Positions 1-3,944 of a stretch of 6,657 nucleotides of DNA are shown in pieces. Origin of the DNA: Acidobacteriota bacterium (GTDB taxonomy: Bacteria; Acidobacteriota; Terriglobia; Terriglobales; Acidobacteriaceae); assembly GCA_021810815.1 (NCBI GenBank), contig JAJZHR010000138.1, positions 1-6,657 on the forward strand, in the 5' to 3' direction. Made by a program: the position numbers and the translations under genes. Numbering within the stretch: the first letter of the stretch is position 1; each line of letters starts with the position of its first letter. The notes beneath the pieces are model-generated. The model saw only the letters and a list, made by a program, of their open reading frames with translations, searched no databases and was not told the origin of the DNA.

Positions 1-140
1 TGTTTTATGGCGCACTGTTGAGATTTTTCACGTCAGGTTTCGCGGGGAACGAAAGAGGGATCCAATGCTGATGCCGCAGAGACCCCTCTCTCTTCGCTCC
101 TCTGGCGCAACTCCGTCCCGGCCAGCCGCTGGTTTTCCAC

Positions 141-197
141 TTGCCGCTGGCTCTCGTGCTGCTGGCTCTCTTGCTGCTGGCTCTCTTGCTGCTGGGG
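141..197 (+). repeat. 15-bp tandem repeat, about 3.8 copies
   Basis: Units starting at 141, 156, 171 and 186 follow TTGCTGCTGGCTCTC with few changes; the last unit is partial. The period is a multiple of three, so copy-number change would not shift frame. In the regulator frame it gives LAAGS pentads; in the next frame it gives a Leu/Ala hydrophobic run. Confidence 0.85.
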
Positions 198-405
198 GAG
201 CTTCCCGGTCCGGCGTCCTCAGCGCAGAGGGAGTTGCTCATCGCCCTGTCACGAACCCATCAAGTTCCCTGGCTCCGGGAAGAAGAGATCCGGAAAGAGG
301 CGAGCTCGATCCTGGGTCAAGGGCTTCCGGGGGACATGCCGGATCTGTGCGTGGGGCGGCGGGCGCATCCTATGCCGACGCTGGCGATCCCTCGTTCGCT
401 CTGGC

Positions 406-412
406 GGAGAGG
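406..412 (+). promoter_or_regulatory. Shine-Dalgarno deciding the TTG 422 start
   Basis: GGAGAGG ends 9 nt before TTG 422, directly ahead of the receiver domain. It is the strongest ribosome-site match near the conserved start, and it is why I shorten the regulator relative to ATG 65. Confidence 0.5.
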
Positions 413-421
413 CTGCCCGCG

Positions 422-1822
422 TTGCACGTCCTGGTGGTGGACGATGATGCTTCGGTGCGCAACGCCTGCTGCGAGATCGCCGGGAACCTTGGGTTTGCGA
501 CGCGCGGCGCAGATTCGGTGGCGTCTGCGCAGGCCATGCTGAGGAGCGAGGCGGTGGATATTCTGCTGCTGGATCTGAAGCTTCCTGGAGGCGGCGGTCT
601 GATGCTGCTGGAGGAGGTGAAGGCGTCGCATCCGGAGATGGCGGTGGTGGTGATGACGGCCTACGCGACGGTGTCCTCTGCGGTGGAGTCGATGCGCATT
701 GGAGCCGGGGACTATCTGACCAAGCCCTTCGCGATGGAGGAGTTGACGACGGTTCTGGAGAGGTCGGCGCAGCGGCGCAACTTCGATCTGGAGAGCCGCC
801 GTCTGCGGGAGCGGTTGCGCACCCAGCAGGGGATGGGCAATCTGATCGGCCGCAGCCCGGAGATGGAGAAGCTGTACCGCATCCTGTCGAAGGTGGCCCA
901 CTCGGCTCATCCGGTGCTGATCCTGGGAGAGAGCGGAACAGGCAAGGAGCTGGTGGCGCGGTCGATCCACTTCAACGGGCCGAATGCGTCGAAGCCTTTC
1001 ATACCGGTGGACTGCGCGTCGCTGGTGCCGTCGCTGATCGAGAGCGAGCTTTTCGGCTATGTGAAGGGGGCGTTCACGGGAGCGAATCGTTCGAAGGAGG
1101 GCCTTCTGGCCGCTGCCGAGGGGGGCACGGTCTTTCTGGACGAAATTGGCGAGTTGCCGATGGATTTGCAGTCCAAGCTGCTGCGCGCCTTGCAGGAGAA
1201 GGAGGTTCGGCCGGTGGGAGCGACGCGCGCCATTCCCATCAATGCCCGCATTCTGGCGGCCACCAACCGCGATCTGGTCGCGATGGTGGAGCAGGGGCGC
1301 TTCCGCAAGGATCTGTACTTCCGGCTCAACGTGGTGAACCTGAAGATCCCAGCTCTGCGCGAGCGGACGGAGGACATTCCGATGCTGGCGTTCCACTTTC
1401 TGGAGCGCATGAGCAGGGAGAGCGGCAAGGACTATGTTTTTTCGGACGACGCCCTGCGGCTGATGACCGAGTACACCTGGCCGGGGAATGTGCGCGAGTT
1501 GGAGCATGCCATTGAGAGATCCTGCGCTCTGTCCTCCGGGCCGGTGCTGGAGATGCGCGATCTGACCACGCAACTGAAGGAGTTCCGAGCGCAGAAGATG
1601 GTCGTAGTGGTGGAGAAGTCTGCGCAAGCGGACACGATTCTTCGGGGTGTGACTTCGATCGCCGAGATGGAGAAGGAGGCCATCCTGAACACCATCCGGC
1701 AACTGAGCGGAGACAAGCTGATGGCGGCGCGCCTGCTGGGGATCGGCAAGACGACCCTGTACCGGAAGCTGAAGGAGTACGGCATCGGCGACAGAGCCGG
1801 GGATGAGCCGAATGACGCCTAG
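422..1822 (+). CDS. Sigma-54-dependent response regulator (NtrC/Fis family)
   Basis: Cytoplasmic two-component transcription activator. On phosphorylation the family oligomerises and uses ATP to open sigma-54 promoters. Residues are numbered from TTG 422 (466 aa, normal for NtrC-type proteins). Receiver, about 1-115: acidic cluster D7-D9, phospho-acceptor D51 in LLLDLKLPG, switch T79 in VMTAYAT, K101 in YLTKPF. AAA+ domain, about 140-375: Walker A GESGTGKE (169-176), sigma-54 contact loop GAFTGA (216-221), Walker B GGTVFLDEIGE (234-244), arginine-finger region FRKDLYFRLNV (294-304), sensor II WPGNVREL (353-360). The C-terminal Fis-type HTH, about 431-455, includes AARLLGIGKTTLYRKLK. All key residues are present, so it should be active. 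The frame stays open upstream to ATG 65 (585 aa). I prefer TTG 422 because GGAGAGG lies 9 nt before it, the receiver starts at once, and codon use upstream does not fit this frame. ATG 65, with AGAGGG 5 nt before it, remains possible. No kinase or sigma-54 promoter is visible nearby. Confidence 0.93.
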   Translation: MHVLVVDDDASVRNACCEIAGNLGFATRGADSVASAQAMLRSEAVDILLLDLKLPGGGGLMLLEEVKASHPEMAVVVMTAYATVSSAVESMRIGAGDYLTKPFAMEELTTVLERSAQRRNFDLESRRLRERLRTQQGMGNLIGRSPEMEKLYRILSKVAHSAHPVLILGESGTGKELVARSIHFNGPNASKPFIPVDCASLVPSLIESELFGYVKGAFTGANRSKEGLLAAAEGGTVFLDEIGELPMDLQSKLLRALQEKEVRPVGATRAIPINARILAATNRDLVAMVEQGRFRKDLYFRLNVVNLKIPALRERTEDIPMLAFHFLERMSRESGKDYVFSDDALRLMTEYTWPGNVRELEHAIERSCALSSGPVLEMRDLTTQLKEFRAQKMVVVVEKSAQADTILRGVTSIAEMEKEAILNTIRQLSGDKLMAARLLGIGKTTLYRKLKEYGIGDRAGDEPNDA

Positions 1823-1901
1823 GGATCTGTCCAAAAAAAATCATGAGGAATGCCCAAGCACAGCCCTCAGCGGCTAAAAGGCGCATTGCAAAGACGGCAT
1901 C

Positions 1902-1978
1902 CACGGCAGGGCTGACGCCGTGCCCTTAAGCAAAACCGCATTTTTCCGCAGCCTGTGAAGACGTGCCTTTAGCAAAAC
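1902..1978. repeat. Intergenic repeat: hairpin plus imperfect 43-bp duplication
   Basis: This fills much of the 214-bp gap between the first two genes. CACGGC (1902-1907) pairs with GCCGTG (1916-1921) across a 9-nt loop. The stretch CGTGCCCTTAAGCAAAAC (1919-1936) recurs as CGTGCCTTTAGCAAAAC (1962-1978), 43 bp on. Between them, 1940-1960 carries a CCGCAGCCTGT unit that is found again near 3145 (inverted) and, with changes, at 3199-3219. I interpret this as a chromosomal REP-like element. The hairpin has no following T run, so I do not call a terminator. Confidence 0.6.
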
Positions 1979-2036
1979 AAGATCTGTTTGGCGGCTCAAA
2001 GCAAGTTTCCGGACAGATTCCAAGGAGCAGAGCACT

Positions 2037-2660
2037 ATGTCGCAGCCATCCGATGTCAGCGCGCTTGCCGCAGCAAACTCCGCAACGAATCCAGAGGCGG
2101 CGTCCACCGTCGCGGGCGAAGCTCCCACCGCAGCCAGGGGGGCAGCATCTTCGCCTGAAACTCCGCGTGGCTCAGCGCTCATGATCTCCTCAATGGCGGG
2201 AGCGGAGAACTGCGCAGCTCTCATTGCGCGCCAGTTGGGTCTGGAGGTGGAGGTGGTGGCCACGCGGCGGCTGGGACTGGCTGCTTTGCGGCGGCAGGAG
2301 TATGCGGTGCTGATCGTGGAGGAGAGCCTGGCCGAGGCCGATCCGCAGGGGGCGGATCTGCTGTGGCAGAGCGCGGGGCCGGCGGTGGCGGTGCAGATCA
2401 ATTTCGCTATTTCGGGATGCGCGCGGCTGGTGCGGGAGGTGAGGTCGGCGCTTTCGCGGCGCGAGCTGGAGCAGACCACGGCCATGCGCGCCGCCGCCAC
2501 GCGGATGGAGAGCGAGTTGAAGTCGACGGTGACCGGTCTTCTGCTGGAGAGCCAACTGGCGTTGACGGAGCCTTCGATCTCTCCGCAGTTGACGGCCAAG
2601 CTGCAGCACCTGGTGGAGTTGGCGGCCAGCCTGAGAGACCGGCTGCGCCCGCAGGCATGA
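2037..2660 (+). CDS. Pseudo-receiver protein with degenerate kinase-dimer-like helical tail
   Basis: 207 residues, no signal peptide, probably cytoplasmic. Start ATG 2037 has AAGGAG (2022-2027) 9 nt upstream. Residues 1-45 are Ala/Ser/Pro/Thr-rich and look disordered. Residues about 46-140 follow the beta-alpha rhythm of a response-regulator receiver: ALMISSM where the acidic pair should be, YAVLIVEES (89-97) where the phospho-acceptor strand should be, AVAVQINF (116-123), then LVREVRSALSRRELEQ. The acidic pair is gone, Glu95 or Glu96 sits at or next to the Asp position, and no Lys occupies the beta-5 site (the only lysines are K162 and K188). Residues about 150-205 resemble a two-helix dimerisation hairpin (ESELKSTVTGLLLESQLAL, then LTAKLQHLVELAASLRDRL), but the usual H-box histidine is absent; H191 is the protein's only His. 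I infer a non-phosphorylated scaffold or partner protein, perhaps of the upstream regulator. The receiver assignment rests on pattern only. A plain coiled-coil protein is the alternative. Confidence 0.8.
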   Translation: MSQPSDVSALAAANSATNPEAASTVAGEAPTAARGAASSPETPRGSALMISSMAGAENCAALIARQLGLEVEVVATRRLGLAALRRQEYAVLIVEESLAEADPQGADLLWQSAGPAVAVQINFAISGCARLVREVRSALSRRELEQTTAMRAAATRMESELKSTVTGLLLESQLALTEPSISPQLTAKLQHLVELAASLRDRLRPQA

Positions 2661-2733
2661 TGCTTCTGTTTCTCGCATGTGCTTCGCACAGATAGGCGTT
2701 CGGCGAAGCTCGGCTCCGATCCCGGCAGCCGAC

Positions 2734-2742
2734 TGCTATTCT
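2734..2742 (+). promoter_or_regulatory. Candidate extended -10 element upstream of the CDGSH gene
   Basis: TGCTATTCT fits the extended -10 form TGnTATnnT, with four of six -10 positions matching. It would place a transcript start near 2749, about 53 nt before ATG 2802. I see no good -35 hexamer, so support is weak. Confidence 0.25.
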
Positions 2743-2788
2743 GCAAAGACGACGCTGGCGGGCGCCGTCCGAGGCCCGCGAGACGCAT

Positions 2789-2794
2789 GGAGAT
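2789..2794 (+). promoter_or_regulatory. Shine-Dalgarno deciding the ATG 2802 start
   Basis: GGAGAT ends 7 nt before ATG 2802. The frame is open upstream to 2679 with another ATG at 2787, but those starts lack such a site. The extra residues would be Arg-rich and unlike the family. Confidence 0.55.
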
Positions 2795-2801
2795 CGAACG
2801 C

Positions 2802-3083
2802 ATGTCTGAAGCCCAAGTGAATCATCCCGAACCGAACCAGACCGAGACCATTGCCCCCACCGCGAAGCCGACGGACGTGACCATCACGGTGCGTCCGAAT
2901 GGACCGTTCCGTGTGGAAGGAGCGATCAAGCTGGTGGACGCGCAGGGGAATGCCTGGAACCTGGAGGGCAAGCCGGCCATCTCTCTCTGCCGCTGCGGAG
3001 CATCCGCGAACCGCCCTTTCTGCGATGGCTCCCACAACAAGATCGGCTTCCAGTCCGCGGACACGCCGGTGAAGGTCGGCTGA
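2802..3083 (+). CDS. CDGSH-type iron-sulfur protein
   Basis: A 93-residue soluble protein with one CDGSH motif, the fold of mitoNEET-related proteins. It should bind one 2Fe-2S cluster through three Cys and one His, as the family does. The ligands are C63, C65, C74 and H78 in SLCRCGASANRPFCDGSH, a full match to C-X-C-X2-S/T-X3-P-X-C-D-G-S/A/T-H, with S68 and P72 also conserved. Residues 1-25 are polar and probably disordered. Residues 26-60 (TITVRPNGPFRVEG, then KLVDAQGNAWNLEGKPAISL) form the beta-rich lead-in typical of bacterial single-CDGSH proteins. There is no transmembrane anchor, unlike eukaryotic mitoNEET, so it should be cytoplasmic. The start is set by GGAGAT at 2789. A 141-bp gap with a candidate promoter separates it from the pseudo-receiver gene, and a hairpin directly follows the stop, which suggests it is transcribed alone. 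The role in bacteria is usually electron transfer or cluster handling; the partner is unknown here. Confidence 0.93.
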   Translation: MSEAQVNHPEPNQTETIAPTAKPTDVTITVRPNGPFRVEGAIKLVDAQGNAWNLEGKPAISLCRCGASANRPFCDGSHNKIGFQSADTPVKVG

Positions 3084-3103
3084 CCCGGAGGAGCGATTCC
3101 GGG
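3084..3103 (+). terminator. Hairpin directly after the CDGSH stop codon
   Basis: CCCGGA (3084-3089) pairs perfectly with TCCGGG (3098-3103) across an 8-nt loop, starting at the base after TGA. No T run follows, so it may be a 3'-end stabiliser or weak terminator, not a classical intrinsic terminator. Confidence 0.35.
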
Positions 3104-3138
3104 AAGGTCTGGCCGAGTCATCCACGCATTCCCTCGCC

Positions 3139-3221
3139 GGCTGAACAGGCTGCGGGAAATCCATGTTTTGTTGAGACTCTTTTTTCACTCAACATCCGAT
3201 TTTTCCGCGGCCTCTGAAGCC
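3139..3221. repeat. Nested imperfect palindrome (REP-like pair)
   Basis: The outer arms, 3147-3160 (AGGCTGCGGGAAAT) and 3199-3213 (ATTTTTCCGCGGCCT), pair over about 14 positions with two G-U pairs and one bulged T. GGC at 3139-3141 and GCC at 3219-3221 extend them weakly. Inside lies a perfect 7-bp inverted repeat, TGTTGAG (3169-3175) and CTCAACA (3188-3194), around a T-rich 12-nt spacer. The arms resemble the unit at 1940-1960, so this looks like two oppositely oriented copies of one chromosomal repeat. The inner repeat could also be an operator. Confidence 0.6.
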
Positions 3222-3241
3222 GCGCAGGGGATGCGGCTTTT
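3217..3241 (+). terminator. Possible intrinsic terminator
   Basis: AAGCCGC (3217-3223) pairs with GCGGCTT (3233-3239) across a 9-nt loop, and the stem runs into TTTT at 3238-3241. It competes with an overlapping stem, CGCGGC (3206-3211) with GCCGCG (3219-3224), so only one can form. The short T run keeps confidence modest. Confidence 0.35.
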
Positions 3242-3256
3242 ATGGATGGGCTGAGG
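3235..3256 (+). repeat. Short dispersed direct repeat, copy 1
   Basis: This 22-bp stretch, with core TGGATGGGCTGA, matches 3786-3807 at 19 of 22 positions. The two copies flank the lipoprotein gene. Confidence 0.6.
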
Positions 3257-3351
3257 CAAACGCAAGAACACCGCAATGCAGACTGCGTGGTCATTGGAAA
3301 TGCGCAAGTCGAGTTCAAGCGGAATGGCTTATCATCCGTTGAGGTGTTTCT

Positions 3352-3759
3352 ATGCGGAAACATGGGTTTTTCCTATGCTATGCACCGCTCCTGCTGCTGG
3401 GATTTTCCTTGTTGGCCTGCGGCAGCGCATCTCAGCTTGAGTCCATCAGCATCAACCCGGTCGCTGCTGCCGCACAGGATTCCGCCAGTGGCACGGTGCA
3501 GTTCACAGCTACCGGTACTTATGCGGACGGCCGTACGGTCTCGCCGTTATCGGTTTTTTGGGGCGAGCACGCTTCGTGGATAGAAATTCCCGATCCAGGC
3601 GGCGTTGCTGTGAATCGCAATGGCCTGGCGCAATGCACAACCTTCAAAGGCACAATCCCGATTGTTGCCATTGCCCCGAAGAATCCTGATATGCCGTTGT
3701 TCGCGATGACAATGGCCACGCCCGTGGTCATTGCGACAGCGCACTTGACATGCAAGTAG
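3352..3759 (+). CDS. Small lipoprotein with a single Ig-like domain
   Basis: 135 residues. ATG 3352 has GAGGTG (3341-3346) 5 nt upstream. A lipoprotein signal covers residues 1-22: n-region MRKHG, hydrophobic core PLLLLGFSL, lipobox L20-L21-A22-C23, with C23 the lipidated residue. No Asp follows the Cys, so outer-membrane sorting is likely if E. coli-like rules apply. The mature part opens with LESISINPVAAAAQ, then VQFTATGTYADGRTVSPLSVFW. This is the edge-strand pattern of bacterial Ig-like (BIG-type) domains seen in adhesins and cell-surface proteins. C95 and C134 are the only cysteines after the lipobox and could form a disulfide. The protein holds one Ig-like unit and nothing else, so it is probably a surface or periplasmic binding or structural lipoprotein. 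Similar stand-alone proteins are, to my knowledge, frequent in Acidobacteriota with no assigned function. It is flanked by repeats and shares no operon spacing with its neighbours. Confidence 0.85.
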   Translation: MRKHGFFLCYAPLLLLGFSLLACGSASQLESISINPVAAAAQDSASGTVQFTATGTYADGRTVSPLSVFWGEHASWIEIPDPGGVAVNRNGLAQCTTFKGTIPIVAIAPKNPDMPLFAMTMATPVVIATAHLTCK

Positions 3760-3785
3760 GCCCAGACATTGTTGGCTTCATAAAA

Positions 3786-3872
3786 GGCATTTCTGGATGG
3801 GCTGAAGCCATCCCCTTTCAAAGCGCGGCTTGATCAGGGCATTCCGGGACTGTTGAGCAGAGCATTCCTGGA
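3786..3872 (+). repeat. Intergenic repeat cluster before the CocE-like gene
   Basis: It contains copy 2 of the 22-bp repeat (3786-3807). A hairpin, GGATGG (3795-3800) with CCATCC (3808-3813), surrounds GCTGAAG. An 11-mer GCATTYCKGGA occurs three times (3787-3797, 3839-3849, 3862-3872). It lies in the 185-bp gap after the lipoprotein gene. I see no convincing promoter in this gap. Confidence 0.6.
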
Positions 3873-3932
3873 AGTTTGCTGATCGCATCGATGCTGTGGC
3901 CTTCATGGGTGGGATATCCTGCGTTCGTGGGT

Positions 3933-3938
3933 GGGAGA
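3933..3938 (+). promoter_or_regulatory. Shine-Dalgarno deciding the TTG 3945 start
   Basis: GGGAGA ends 6 nt before TTG 3945. It is too close to GTG 3939 to serve that codon. The earlier in-frame starts, TTG 3876 and ATG 3891, have no properly spaced site. Confidence 0.55.
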
Positions 3939-3944
3939 GTGCGC

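Larger units (their letters stand above)
65..421 (+). other. In-frame upstream extension of the regulator; doubtful coding, possible gene remnant
   Basis: Read from ATG 65 (AGAGGG at 54-59) in the regulator frame, this gives 119 residues rich in Ala, Gly, Ser, Pro and Arg, with LAAGS pentads and no domain. By hand count about half of these codons end in A or T, and AGA, AGG, TCA and GGA are frequent, unlike the GC-ending codons of the receiver. The next frame (codons starting at 141, 144 and so on) has about three quarters G/C-ending codons from 141 to about 419. It reads as a Leu/Ala-rich hydrophobic stretch ending in an SSA-Q-like signal-peptidase site, then a charged segment with EEEIRKEASSILGQGLPGD. 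That frame has a stop at 69-71, no ATG before 336, no visible ribosome site, and runs on to TGA 540-542 through what looks like out-of-frame receiver sequence. It may be a decayed or frameshifted short gene for a secreted or membrane protein. I do not recognise it. Confidence 0.4.

Noticed and set aside
5..241. Minus-strand 78-codon frame at the left edge
   Set aside because: It is Ser/Arg-rich, shaped by the tandem repeat, has no ribosome site and no recognisable features.
317..1834. Minus-strand open frame of 505 codons opposite the response regulator
   Set aside because: It is Arg/Leu/His/Gln-rich with no domain and lies fully antisense to a gene with intact NtrC motifs. Such frames are common opposite GC-rich genes.
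1833..1840. Run of eight A after the regulator stop as a minus-strand terminator
   Set aside because: On the minus strand the T run is not preceded by a stable stem, and no minus-strand gene ends there.
2678..2690. TGTGC-TTC-GCACA hairpin after the pseudo-receiver gene as a terminator
   Set aside because: A 5-bp stem with a 3-nt loop and no T run is too weak to call.
2679..2801. Longer start for the CDGSH protein, adding 41 residues
   Set aside because: The added residues are Arg-rich and unlike the family, the upstream starts lack a ribosome site, and the candidate promoter would lie inside them.
1874..2803. Minus-strand open frame of 309 codons opposite the pseudo-receiver gene
   Set aside because: It is Ser/Arg-rich and domain-free, and it crosses the intergenic repeats. 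The plus-strand frame has a good AAGGAG site and ordered secondary-structure patterns.
3330..3335. TATCAT as a -10 box for the lipoprotein gene
   Set aside because: It matches five of six positions, but the transcript would start at or inside the ribosome site (3341-3346), and no -35 is present.
3486..3501. TGGCAC-like match to a sigma-54 promoter
   Set aside because: The -12 TTGC element is missing at the right spacing and the site lies inside the lipoprotein gene.
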